The position numbers and the translations under genes were made by a program. Below are positions 1-10,714 of a stretch of 64,000 bases of DNA, piece after piece (positions within the stretch are counted from its first letter, which is position 1; each line of letters opens with the position of its first letter). Source of the DNA: Favolaschia claudopus (Eukaryota > Basidiomycota > Agaricomycetes > Agaricales > Mycenaceae); contig JAWWNJ010000084.1 in NCBI GenBank assembly GCA_037176885.1, forward strand, positions 682,001 to 746,000, read 5' to 3'. A model generated the notes under the pieces. That model worked only from the letters and a program-made list of their open reading frames with translations. It was not told the origin of the DNA and searched no databases.

Positions 1-234
1 ATTATCAAACCCGTCACATAGCAATCAAACACGGCACATTCAAATTCGAATGAACCTCACCACAAACACGGCACATTGCCGGCATTTTGAATCACAATGT
101 AAATTGGTACCTCTGATCACATCAGGTCATGCCGACACGCAACAAAATCGGCAACAATGACTGCCGGAGGCCAAAAAAAATGCATTATCGAGCAGGTAGG
201 GCAAGCGGAGCGCGCCCTAGCTGCGGGAATCCAC

Positions 235-340
235 AGGTTAGTTGGTTAGGGTTAGAGGTTAGGGTTAGGAAAAAAAGGTTAGTGTGGTGAGGGACATATA
301 TAAGGTTAGTTGGTTAGGGTTTGGTTAGGGTTGGTTAACT
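235..340 (+). repeat. Degenerate telomere-like GGTTAG/TTAGGG tract
   Basis: Irregular units of GGTTAG, GGTTAGTT and GGTTAGGG recur, including TTAGGG several times, and a short continuation (GGTTAGTTGGTTAG) lies beyond the MITE at about 749-765. TTAGGG is the usual basidiomycete telomere repeat, so this may be an interstitial telomere relic or a related minisatellite. The units are not in exact register, so it is not a functional telomere. Confidence 0.6.
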
Positions 341-342
341 TA

Positions 343-742
343 GGGCCTGATCGGGTGCATCAGAATCCAATCAGAATCCGGTTCCAAAATTTTGGACCCC
401 GAGCTTTCCCACCCAATTGCGTCTCTAAATTCCCATAGAAGGACTAGTCCATGGCCAAAGATATATTTTCCAGCCGAAGAGTGGCGAAATGTTGAGAAGG
501 CAAATCAAATTGAACATTCAGAACTTGTTATCGAAATATTCTGGTTCAACTGCAGAATGTATACATCTTTTGCACTTGTAATTTTTTGGCCACTCTCGCT
601 TCATAGAATTTGAGAATCAGTATGAATTACTCTATATAGCATAATTTAGTGACGAATGATGTCCAGAAAGGGCACAACAGGACCACTTCTTTCAGGTTCT
701 GGAAAGTTTTCGGCCGAAATTCTGGTGCACCCGATCAGGCCC
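343..742. mobile_element. Harbinger-like MITE (TSD TTA)
   Basis: A 400-bp element has inverted ends starting GGGCCTGATCGGGTGCA; the right end reads the complement with one mismatch over about 26 bp. It is flanked on both sides by TTA (340-342 and 743-745), the 3-bp target duplication typical of PIF/Harbinger elements. There is no transposase ORF, so it is non-autonomous. It is inserted in the telomere-like tract. Related termini (GGCCTGATCGGGCGTGAT on the minus strand) occur near 28840 and 36230. Confidence 0.75.
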
Positions 743-1160
743 TTAGTAAGGTTAGTTGGTTAGCGGCTCGGTGATGCCGGGATGGCCAGAATAATGGTAC
801 TGTTTATAAAACAAGGCACATTCCCATTGATGTGCCGGGTTTGCCCTCAATGTGACTGCTTTGTCAACGTATGTGCTGTACTAGTTTGGTATATCCTCCT
901 CACCTGGTGCCAGTGAGGGCACGAACACTGTGGTATGGCCAGATATCACACTTTTAGCATAGATTCGGTAATAACCTCCTGCAGAAGTTGCCTAGAGCTC
1001 CGCTTATTTTTCTACATACTACCAACGTGAATATCTAAAATTTGGTCGAGGGGATTTGCCCCAATGTCCCCGGTTGTTGCAGAGCGAATTGTTTTGTCGA
1101 TCGACGCCCGAAATGGAAATGTTTGATGGCACCGCGTGACGTTCGTCGAGGGTGGATGGG

Positions 1161-1834
1161 GGCAACCCCGCCATTCCAAGGGTGATGGCAAATCGGTCAG
1201 AATTCCCACACTTTTTATCGATCTCCGGGGAAATCCCTCGGCCGGGAAAACGCGTTTTCGGCATCTGAAAAGCCCTCGAAATGACCGATTTTTCCCACAA
1301 TCCAGAGATCAAGCGCCCCTTGACATATACTCTAGTCGTTGAAGAGCAAGCAATCCAGCAAAGTCAATACGGAGGTTAGCGAAGCAATCCAGCATATGAG
1401 TGAAGAGCTAGCCAAGTTGAAGGGTCCGGCATATCGGTACATAAGAAAATACGGGAATACGTAAAGAGGCAAGTCTGCATTATCATATACAAGTCTGGTT
1501 AACAACAATGGTTCGACTAGTGCTGGGTTAGAAATGATCGTGTAATCGTGTAAATTACGGACCAAAATTTACATGTAAAATACGTGTAATTTACATTCTT
1601 TACATGGGACCTCCAGATTTCGCGGTAAAGAACGAACCATTCGACCGGTACCACTGATAAGGGTTAGTCTCGTGACCATCCTCTCATGACATCCCAACGG
1701 GAAAAATCGGTCATTTCGAGGGCTTTTCAGATGCCGAAAACGCGTTTTCCCGGCCGAGGGATTTCCCCGGAGATCGATAAAAAGTGTGGGAATTCTGACC
1801 GATTTGCCATCACCCTTGGAATGGCGGGGTTGCC
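1161..1834. repeat. Inverted pair of 136-bp modules (LINE 5' end-like)
   Basis: Positions 1161-1296 and 1699-1834 are inverted copies that I could not distinguish by eye over about 136 bp. The + arm ends in an ATG context (ATGACCGATTTTTCC) identical to the start of the LINE ORF1 at 53788. The outer part (GCCATTCCAAGGGTGATGGC) also recurs at about 53678. The 402-bp spacer contains a short coiled-coil-like reading frame and AT-rich TTTACATGTAA motifs. The likeliest reading is two 5'-terminal LINE fragments head to head, or a foldback element built from them. Confidence 0.6.
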
Positions 1835-1849
1835 GGAGACAGGAATATG

Positions 1850-1970
1850 TTTTCTGAGATTTCTCTGGTTACCGTTGTATGATGCCCCAAGATGTTGCGC
1901 ATGTTGCGCACTGCAGCCAATGTTCACGGTATAGTGTGTATGCTGTCGGGTTGCCGGTAATCGCAGATCG
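1850..1970. repeat. Dispersed repeat shared with about 57385-57500
   Basis: The segment containing CCAAGATGTTGCGCA, CACTGCAGCCAATGTTCACG and GGGTTGCCGGTAAT recurs in the same order inside the TIR element at 57210-57809. It therefore appears to be part of a second copy of that family. No gene is visible here. Confidence 0.55.
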
Positions 1971-2744
1971 GTACCCCCTTGGAGCTCGTCGATAGAAACA
2001 AGTGGGCTCAAGCACGCATTTGAGCCCTGCTGGAGGTCAGATTGGAGCTCTGATGTATTCACAAAGGTTCAGGGAGCCTCACCAACTCACTCTAGTCTCT
2101 CTGGCAAGAGAATGCGCTGAAAGAGACGAAGAGTTGATTCGGCAAGGGTGGAGCCGAGGACGGGGGACCAAAGACAGGTAAGCAGATTTCGAAAACGAAA
2201 ATCAATCAAAACCCGCATTCTTTCTTCGAAACGGCTGTACTTAGACTCGTGAACCAGTCGGTGCGGAGGACAACATTCCGAGAGGATCCGGTTTGACATA
2301 TAGACAAATATTTGGCGCAACAAATACATGGTGATTGACGGGTTGGTTGTCCTCCTTACCGACTGGGCCGTCCCATTGCCAATTTGGCTGATAGATTTCC
2401 GCCCGCCAATTGAAGGGTGGGCACTTCGTAGGACGTCGAAAAGATGCCAAAAAAGTGTCGGAACTTCCTACATGAGAGATGGGTTATGTTGGATTCTCTA
2501 TCGATTGAGCAAAAGTCACTTTTTGAGGTATTTTGAGGTTTCTAGGGTAATTACAGCAATTCCTGAAAATAATGGCAAACACCAAATTTTTTTTCGCGCG
2601 TTTCCCAAAAAGGAAATTTGGGCTCTCGCGTTTCTGCCGTTACAGCGGCGTCCTGATGGCCTTTTGGATGGTTGAGAGTGTCTTGTCCTGTATTCAAGCA
2701 GTTTGAACAGGTGTTTCGAAGTGTGTTTGGTTGCATGAGTTACA

Positions 2745-3260
2745 ATAGGGGAAGTCAGAGTGAGCGATCCTGAGTCGATTCTCGGCCGATTCTGAGAACG
2801 ATTCTGATCCGATTCTGGGTCCAGAATCGACGCAGAATCGAGATGTCACTCTGACCGCTCCGACACAACTCTCGATTCTCCATCGATTCTGTCGTCGATT
2901 CTGCTCATAGCTATCTCTTTTACTCTGTATTTAAGTCCAACATAATCCAGTCATGAGTGAGGGAAGGCTCTAGAGGACAGCCAGGGGAGCTTCTGGTGAC
3001 TGTGGGTGGGTGGTGAGTGGGTTAGAGCTTGTGCAATAACAGGTGGGGTGTCGGCCGCGACGGGGGACCAGCGTTTCGTCTGTTAAAGAGACTCATCAGG
3101 CATCAATCATCTCGTCTCATAGTGCGCGTGGGAATTCCCGCGGTCCGACACGGCATCACAGATTTCGGACATTGCGCACAGTCGATAGATTGTCCATGCA
3201 GCAATGGAATTCAACGCAAGAAGTACCATGTAGATCTTGATCTGTGTATTCTAGCATGAA
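2745..3260 (+). mobile_element. Repeat family A, copy 1 (end TAGGGGAAGTCAGAGTGA)
   Basis: This begins TAGGGGAAGTCAGAGTGAGC followed by a cluster of GATTCT motifs. The block from about 3015 to 3260 (including GGTGGGGTGTCGGCCGCGAC) is repeated in inverse orientation at 9647-9880, and its first 37 bp match the complement of 9951-9987. The GATTCT-rich subterminal zone (2760-2910) is an imperfect inverted-repeat array. No transposase is visible. It is probably a non-autonomous DNA transposon; the superfamily is unknown. Confidence 0.6.
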
Positions 3261-3264
3261 TGAA

Positions 3265-3425
3265 ACAAGCATTGCATTCAGCTATCAACCATGAATTACA
3301 CAGAGTGCATTATCATTTGCTTCCATCTCTTGATTTCTGTTGGTCTGGTGGTTATTCCAGTTCCAAGATAGGCAAGAGAATTTACTCTGACCGTGTCCCG
3401 GTATTCAATTGGACTTACCGGGACT
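3265..3425. repeat. Repeat shared in inverse orientation with 6050-6200
   Basis: Segments such as CATGAATTACACAGAGTGCAT, GGTCTGGTGG and GACCGTGTCCCGGT match the complement of 6050-6200. Together with family A and the palindrome-ended MITE copies, this gives a broadly mirror-like arrangement between 2.7 and 10 kb. Confidence 0.6.
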
Positions 3426-3929
3426 GGTGCAGGATTCAATGATTTGGTTGATACAATGACAATAGGTATTAAAATGCTGTCAATACCACAAGTACTAGGC
3501 AGAGACCTTCCGTCTGTTGCCCGGCTCACCCAACTAGCGAACAGTGTCCTAAGCTGTTCCCGTCATCTGGATCGCCAACATAAAATTTCCCTTATTGTGT
3601 GTATCAAACACATACATGCGCAAGATCTAGAATAACCAACCAAATCGAAATTTTACCTCACCTCCCACTGCGCATCAGGCAGCCCTATGGCTGTCTTTTC
3701 AGACGTGTCATACAACAATGAGAGGCCTTCAGCCCTCAAAGCGCGTTCAGAGACCAGAATCTCTGATTGTCAGTACACCGATGCTGTCGCATGTCGTCCC
3801 TTTGCAGTGTGCATGCGCACCATCCCGTTTCATACAAAACGAGCCCACGGACTTCTGGGCTGGCGTTGGCCAGAGCTGGGTAATAAAACAGACGGAAGTC
3901 TTTTATAAGGGTAGAAGCGCGCTACCATG

Positions 3930-5910
3930 AGCTTGCGGAGAACTTGGACTTGAGCGCGGACAAAATAAACTTGAAATGGAGGGCTAGAACGGCCCCGCAT
4001 GGTGCCTCGGTCTCCGAACGGTGAAGTCTCTTCGTGCCGCGAGGGCATCTTCGGCCCCCTTGTAGCGCTGGGGGAGCAGCAGGCGGCGTCGGGGGGAGAA
4101 CTTGAGGTGCATCGACCCACAACAGTGGCGCCATTTTCTTGAGCTCTTCGGACTTGATGCGAGCGAGACTTCGGATTGCCTCGGCGTACTTGAATACTGC
4201 CAGCGAAGCGAGACAAATCCAGATGCACGGTCCCGAACGGGTCCGGGTTGAATCGGGTAACGACCTGGAAACTCCGGTTGCTACGCGCAGTGCCAGCGCT
4301 GCTCAGCTTGAAGGCCCCGATTTGTACTTGGGGAAGTCGTCGGAAGCTGCTGGGGCCCTTGTAGCACAGCCAGACGCGCTGAACCCGACGAGAATCTTGG
4401 AGGGGAGCTTGACGGGCACTGCAGAGGGCGGGGCAGCGACAACGGTGAGTCGCATTTCGCGGGGCAAATGGCCTCAGGGGGGCACAATGGTGGAGTGGTC
4501 CATTGTGCGGCGTTTCAACACGTCAACTGCTGACGGAGTTTTTGGGCACCCCCCACCCTCCTGGGAGATAACACTTTTGACACTCCTCGGCTTCACCACC
4601 ACCGATTTTCCGGCCATCTGATCATCTTTCCAACTTTGTCACTGTGTGACCAATGCCAGAAACAGTCATTCTTTCCCACTTCCCACCATCACTCAGAAAT
4701 CCTCGGATCACAGCTGGCAATCACCCGGCGGCCAGCACATTTCAATTTCACAGTATTGCGGTCATACTCAAACCCCCCGGATTGGGAATCCGGGCTGGTT
4801 TATCCCAGGAAGCGGGCCTGGGAGTTTCGATGGGGGCCACCAAGAGAACAGAAACATCACTGCATTGTGCCGAGAAAGGGAATTCCATCAGTCTGGATAC
4901 AGGACTATGAATGGATCAGAAGGAGGAACGGGTGGCTGGGGTGTTGGCCATCAGGAAGTTAGATTGCGCATCAAGAGGCTGGGAATGATCATCAGTTCTC
5001 ATCATACTTTACTCACCATTGTGAGGCCTAGACCCCCAGCTACCTTTACTCACGCACATCATGTGCATACGTTCATCACTGCCTAATGTGGGCGTGATTT
5101 ACAGACTGCCGCAGATTACCAAATTATGCACGATTACCAAATAGCTATGCAACTTTGAGTACAGAGTATGCCTACCATGTCTTCAGGGACGAAGGGCAAA
5201 TAACGAGGATTCAAAAAAAAAATGGCCTCAGACGCAAAGTTTCCCAGCGCGGCTTGAGGAGGTGCAAGGCACGGGCCAACACTTGAGGTAGAAGAGTGGC
5301 AAACAGTGCATGTTCCTCGTTGATTGTAGGACTGGAATCTTCCTGCGCACTTGAAGCCACATGGGAGCAAAGGGCACTCAACCACCGGTGTATAAGTGCC
5401 CTTGTAGAACTCAAGAAGGCAGAGCGCTTGCAGAGCGCCAAGATATTCACAGCATCAAGGCGGGTAGCCACCCGGATGCTCCGGTTGCGAAGCGAAGTGC
5501 CAGCGAAGCATTCGTCGACGTCCTCGCCGCCTCCGCTGCGCTGCTTGAGGACCCCACAGAGAGCTTGAAGACTTCGACTTCGCCGGAGGTTGCTGAGGCT
5601 CTGTAGCCGGCAGCGCTCATGACAGCAACGGGCTTGGAGGGGAGCTTGAGGAGAGCGGCAGCACTTTGAAGAGGGGGGGGGCATCGACGATGGTGAGTCG
5701 CGCTTTGAAAGGCAAGCAGCCACGGACACGGAGTCTAGGGCGCTGGAGAAAGTTGAGGAGGTGCCGGGCACAGAGGCCCACTTGAGGCAGATGCGCGGCC
5801 AATACGGCACTTTTCTTCGGCGCAGACTTGTGGATTTTCGCGCCCTTGTAGCGCTGTAGGAGCAATGGGCTCAACCACCAGTGTATAAGTTCCCTTGTAG
5901 AACCTCTTCA
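3930..5910. repeat. Diverged direct repeats at 3930-4480 and 5210-5910
   Basis: The two blocks share in order CCGGTTGC..AGTGCCAGCG, TTGGAGGGGAGCTTGA, GGTGAGTCGC and CTTGTAGCGCTG..GGAGCA. Within the second block, AACCACC.GTGTATAAGT and CCTTGTAGAAC occur twice (5380-5420 and 5875-5905). Minus-strand frames of 132 and 199 residues are open but Ser/Arg/Leu-rich with no recognisable domain; I read them as chance frames in a GC-rich repeat. The interval 4622-5209 holds nothing I can name. Confidence 0.45.
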
Positions 5911-6049
5911 AGGCGACTTCTGGTATCGCCGTACCGATGCCAGTATCAACGGGCGGCCATGTGCGCTAATGGCAGCAGTAGGCAGTTTAATACCTTGCGT
6001 TAATGTGCCAGCCTAGCGTTGAATCCCTCTGCACCGGCTTCGGTGGTCC

Positions 6050-6200
6050 AATTGAACACCGGGACACGGTCAGAGAAAAATTATCTTGTCTATCTTGGAG
6101 CTGGAGTAGCCACCAGACCAACAGAGAACAAGAAATGGGAGCTGACGATAATGCACTCTGTGTAATTCATGGTTGATATCTAAATGGAATGCTTGTTTCA
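6050..6200 (-). repeat. Inverse copy of the 3265-3425 repeat
   Basis: The complement of this stretch follows 3265-3425 closely, including ATTCATGG..GATA and ACCAGACCAACAGA. It directly abuts the palindromic end of the MITE copy at 6203. Confidence 0.6.
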
Positions 6201-6202
6201 TT

Positions 6203-6594
6203 GGGGGAGCTTGCTCCCCCCTTTTGTCTGAGGATCCTGGAAAGTGTATGGCTGTGCTGAGTTCTGGCAGCTGATCTCCCACGGGTACGCCATCAGAAAT
6301 TGATGGTCTACCCGTGGGATGATGTTGCTGTCATCGCTTCGAGCCTCCGACAACGCCGATGTTGGTTCAAACACTCTCCAATTGTTGTTTAGCTCACTAG
6401 CTCTTCTGCGAGTGAATAAATTGAGAGGCGCATACTCATGCCTCATAGTCAGTCTTTCCCCATGTCGATCTTACAGGCTGAAGCCCGTTTTCCGAGGCAT
6501 CCACAAAAGAAAACCAACTTTTGAAGTTCAGTTGAAGAACTAAGTATGTATTGTAATGCCGGTGCCCGGCTTACAGAAAAGGGGGAGCTTGCGC
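6203..6594. mobile_element. Palindrome-ended MITE copy (GGGGGAGCTTGCTCCCCC)
   Basis: The left end carries the near-perfect palindrome GGGGGAGCTTGCTCCCCC followed by CTTTTGTCTGAGG. An internal CCCACGGGTACGCCATC is inverted within the element. The right end is TGTAATGCCGG..CCGGCTTACAGAAA then GGGGGAGCTTG. A second copy lies inverted at 9277-9640, and single palindromes lie at about 16731 and 28975. It has no coding capacity. Confidence 0.6.
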
Positions 6595-7710
6595 TTATTC
6601 CGTCCAGCCTGAACAGAAATGATCTTGTGAGAGGCAAAGTTTCGTTAAATCAGCCTTACATACACAACTCAAGTCATACTTCTTGTCTTAGTGCCGAAGT
6701 CCCGGTAAAACCTGCTACCATAGAGCTGAATTCAGGAATAGAGGGTTTGCGAAGAGCCATTGGAGCCATTGAATGGCTACCGATTTCCGTATTAGGAAAG
6801 TTTGATGGGCTAAACTTTTATGTCGAAGTCAAGAAGAGCTATTTGGAATGAAAATTGGATGCTCAGACCGGGGGTAGCTTTCGTCAATACGCCGGAATTC
6901 GGGCACTTGCGTAGCCATTAGCCATTCAATGGCTGCATCGCAAACAGGCTAATTTGTGCAATTTTGACTGCTGCCCAGGCTAATGGTTCTGATTTTTTTT
7001 GGGGGGGAATGGAATTGATGGGTGTGAACTGAAGTTGATGGTATGGTTGCGGACCGAACTTCGTGAAAAGTCGCAGTCCCAATTTGGTAATTGATACTGT
7101 CACGTCAGTTTTCATTGAGACATCCTGGGATTGTGTAAATAGCATTGTAAGAAGGTAATCTACAAACGTACTGGAGCAAAACTTCGAAAAATCAGTTTTC
7201 CGTGTTTTGCACGGCAATTTCGCGCTTTTGATTGCGGATCACTCGGACCGGTGGCTGTGCAACAGCATCAATGTCGCCTGGCCATTGCCGATTTCTTGAG
7301 GATATTTCACTTTCACTGTGGGGTCCGGAAGAAGGAGTCCGGGGTTGCAGAGGCAGAATGGCAGAGAAAGACTTGATTACCTGCCTCAAACTCCCGAGTT
7401 TAGTACACACAATTTTAGTACACACAATTTTGGTTTTTCGCTGTTCAAATTTCGTGTTTTGTAACCCTAAGTTAGGAGTACCTCCGATTCCTCTGAAACA
7501 AAAATTTCACCTATAAACCATACCCTAGTTCCTGCTAAATCTCAATTCCCGAAGGATTTTGAGCAAAATTGGGACTGGTCATGAAGTTTTGGCCGCAACC
7601 ATATTCCTGCCTTTGTGGTTTCTTCGAAAGTCGGGAGTAATTTCCTATTGATGCGAGCCCTTGGCTGAGAGTATTTCTTTATTGCACTTTCCCCTGATTG
7701 CGCCGCTGTA

Positions 7711-9138
7711 CAGTGCAACTAGGCACTTGTCTTACACCGGCCGGTACGGCCGGCAAAAAAATTGTGATTTTTTTGACCATTTTCGGCGAACTCAGCGCCT
7801 CAAAATACAACGATTTACGCCTTCAGACCAAATATTCCCACGGTGTTTCACTTTTTCGGGCCCAGCTAACCGAGAAATTGCACCCGTTCCCTTCGGATCT
7901 GTCATCTTGCTCTTCTCTTCTCATGCCTGCCCCCACGAAACAACGCAAAGGTGCACTGCGAGCGGCCCAGACGAAGAAATCAACCCAGACAGCACGCTCA
8001 AAGGCAGCTGAAGCCAGTGCCCAAACCGAGGACCCGGACTTCGTGGATGAAACCGGCGCTGAAACCGAGTTTGAGGGAGATGATCAGGTGGAAAAAGATG
8101 AAGGTGTGGGTGGGGGGTCGAAGCGCAAGCCGCTTACGGACGCCCAGGTGTGTACTCTGCGCATGCATATGGTGTCCACAATCTAAAGTTGTGCTGTGGC
8201 AGCTCGATGCGCGCAAGCGGCGACGTGAGGACGCGGACATTCTTTGTCCCGCAGAGCCGCCAGTCAAGGGACGCTCACGGACATCGCTCTGGCGCGACGC
8301 AAACGGCCTCACCAAGAAGGCTCGCAGTAAGCAGAGCACGGTGCGTGGCCCGGTTGCTGATTCTTTGACCCCACTGATCTCTTCTACAGAATCTCCTCAG
8401 CTTGTGGGTCAACATGCAGGCTGATTTCAAAGGTGAAAAACCACTTCTGCAGGTTCTCATTGAGAAGCGGGGTCACATTTGCCTGTTTCTGCCCAAATTT
8501 CATTGCGAGTTGAATCCCATTGAAATGGTTTGGGGGGAGGCCAAGCGTCGTGAGTGGATTGTTTCCACACATCAAAGTTTCTGAGCTGTTTTGGCACAGG
8601 TTTCCGGGAGCGTGCAGATGGCACCTTTCCCACTGCCAAAAAATTGGTACCGGAGTGTCTTGATGAGGTTTCTGTCGACACAATCCGACACTTCTTTCGA
8701 CATTGCAATCGATACCGGGACGCTTATCGGTATGGACTCAATCCTCGGCAGGCGGCATATGCCGTGAAAAAGTACTCGTCTCATCGACGGGTCCCCCACA
8801 ACATTATAATGAATGTAAATATAATATCTAGGGCTTAGGTATTCTTAAAACACTCTTATAGACAACTCATAGATACATACGAGTCGTTTTCTTGCGTTTC
8901 TGAATGATGCCGGTGGCTGCCGAACGACTTTCCCACGCATGTTTCACTTTTTCGACCCTCTAAAAACCAAATCTTGGCTGATTGCTTAGCTGTTGGATCA
9001 GAGGATGCCCAAAGCATACTAGAGTTGTTTTCCACTGTTCCCAAGTCTCTCCAATCACATTGTAAAATGTAAATGAGAAAGTTTTCTGAGGGCCGGTGTT
9101 ACCTGTCACCGGCATTCAAGAAGTCACCAGTTGCACTG
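7711..9138 (+). mobile_element. Tc1/mariner-type DNA transposon, degenerate
   Basis: A 1428-bp element has 10-bp perfect terminal inverted repeats (CAGTGCAACT / AGTTGCACTG), extending imperfectly inward, with TA dinucleotides immediately outside both ends (7709-7710 and 9139-9140). TA target duplication is the Tc1/mariner hallmark. It contains the transposase remnant at 7923-8838. A secondary hairpin (CCGGTG..CACCGG) lies near its right end. Confidence 0.75.
7923..8838 (+). pseudogene. Tc1/mariner (DDE) transposase remnant
   Basis: The N-terminal frame starts at ATG 7923 and is Lys/Ala/Glu-rich, with a basic stretch GSKRKPL. It closes at 8186. A second frame carries the basic segment KRRREDADILCP. 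The C-terminal part (8402-8584) holds LPKFHCELNPIEMVWG, the region of the last acidic catalytic residue of DDE transposases, as in many basidiomycete Tc1-like enzymes. The frame then shifts near 8580 and continues through VSVDTIRHFFRHCNRY and AAYAVKKYSSHR to 8838. Too little sequence separates the N- and C-terminal parts for the catalytic core, so the two catalytic aspartates are missing. The gene is dead by internal deletion plus frameshifts. Its position inside a TA-flanked TIR element supports the family call. Confidence 0.75.
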
Positions 9139-9276
9139 TACAGTAGGCCACTTGTCTCTAAGGCTCTGTTTAACATCACGTATTGATGGCGTACCCGTGG
9201 GAGATCACAGCTGATGGCGTACCCGTGGGAGAGTAGGCACATTGCACAGCCATCCACTTTTCGGGAACCTCAGACA

Positions 9277-9640
9277 AAAGGGGGGAGCAAGCTCCCCCAA
9301 TCAAGCAGTTGGCACAATAGGAATTGACGAGTTCTGCCACAGAAGAACCACAAAGAGGTCTTGAGCGGAGGTGTTCTGCAAATAACAAATGTATTGCTTG
9401 TTATCTAGCAGCAAAGAAGATGCAATTTGGAGGACGCTAGGTATACCCGAGTACCAACGTCGGAGAATAAAAAAATAAACAGAATTGGCTCACTTTGCGC
9501 AGAAAATCACGCCACAGCTCGAACTTTTGATCCTGACATGTATCAATGCAACCTGGCATTCCACTGAACGTTGTGGAACATTTCATCGGATTTACACAAG
9601 CTCCCCCCATTTCTGTAAGCCGGATACCGGCATTACAAAC
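9277..9640 (-). mobile_element. Palindrome-ended MITE, inverse copy
   Basis: Inverse counterpart of 6203-6594. The GGGGGAGCAAGCTCCCCC palindrome is near 9280-9300, CCTCAGACAAAAG abuts it, and the other end (AAGCTCCCCC..CTGTAAGCCGG..CCGGCATTACA) is at 9597-9640. The ACCCGTGGGA motif occurs twice just outside the left end (9190-9235). Confidence 0.6.
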
Positions 9641-9646
9641 ATACTT

Positions 9647-9987
9647 TTATGCTAGGATACACAGAACAAGATCTACATAGTTTTCTTGTGTTGGGTTCCG
9701 TTGCTGTGTGAGCAAGTTAATTGCCATGCACAACGTCCGAAATCCGCGAAGCTGTGTCGGACCGTGGGAAGTCCCACGTGCACTATAAGACGAGATGATT
9801 GCCGCCTGATGAGTCTCTTTAACAGACGAAACGCTGGTCCCCCGTCGCGGCCGACACCCCACCTGTTATTGCACAAGCTTCAACCAACTCACGCCCAGTT
9901 GCAGCCTCTTGAAGTTCCCCTGGCTGTCCTCTCGAGCCTCCCCTCACTCAAGAATCGACTCAGAATCGCTCACTCTGACTTCCCCTA
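9647..9987 (-). mobile_element. Repeat family A, copy 2 (inverse)
   Basis: Reading the minus strand from 9987 gives TAGGGGAAGTCAGAGTGAGC and then the 3015-3260 block. The family's GATTCT array is mostly deleted here. It ends at the shared TAGCAT junction, where the two copies diverge into different neighbouring repeats. Confidence 0.6.
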
Positions 9988-10542
9988 AATACAGTGTACA
10001 CACTACAATGATGCTGCACATCGCGACGCATGGAGGGAGTAGAGATAGAATCGGAGACGCGGGTAATATGACTAGTAGGATAGAATAGGGCCTTGTTTTT
10101 AATTCCCAGCCCATTTATAAACTGTTTATTGAATTTTGTTTGTAAACAGGCCGTTTATAATAAACCGGTTTATAAACCACCCGCCAAAAATTGCTCAAAT
10201 TCCGGGTTTGCGGGGGTAATTTTGCTCAATTTTTTCTCCTGGACCATTGGTGAGGTTCTTTGCGCGCTCGGGAAGACTGACCATTGCGTTTCGGATGCCC
10301 TGTGGTGAGATACTGCTCCCTTCTACGAAGCTGCTTCCAAATAAGGCAGAAGTCTCTGCCCAGCCTTATCAATTCCTCGGTTGGCTGCCAGGCTTGGAAT
10401 GGATACAGAAAACTCACCGAGCGGACGGGTGGAGATTGCGGATACTAAAATCTCAAGAATGGAGAGTTTGCGGTAGGCACTGGTGGCTATTTTTTCTCGA
10501 GACTGGATGACCGCCTCGCGGCATATTAGAGAGTTTGCGGTG

Positions 10543-10623
10543 AGCCGCCAGAAGCCACCTACCTGGTGGCTCTTATGGCATGCGCTGTGGAGGGGCTACG
10601 TCATATAGTGGCTTCTGGCGGCT
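10543..10623. repeat. Short hairpin in an AT-rich spacer
   Basis: GCCGCCAGAAGCCAC at 10542-10556 is inverted as GTGGCTTCTGGCGGC about 50 bp downstream. Directly repeated GAGAGTTTGCGGT and GGTGGCTATTTT lie around it (10466-10640). The interval 9988-10714 otherwise holds no gene that I recognise. Confidence 0.45.
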
Positions 10624-10714
10624 TGCTGGTGGCTATTTTGCAGTTTTGTCTCGCCATTTTCTCAATAACTAGCAAGGTTGAAGGCGCAGAAAAAATTGCA
10701 GATGAGTTGAGTGT

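Noticed and set aside
4139..5810. Frames of 160-199 codons in the GC-rich repeat blocks
   Set aside because: Both strands are open, composition is skewed and the sequence is a diverged duplication; nothing suggests a protein under selection.
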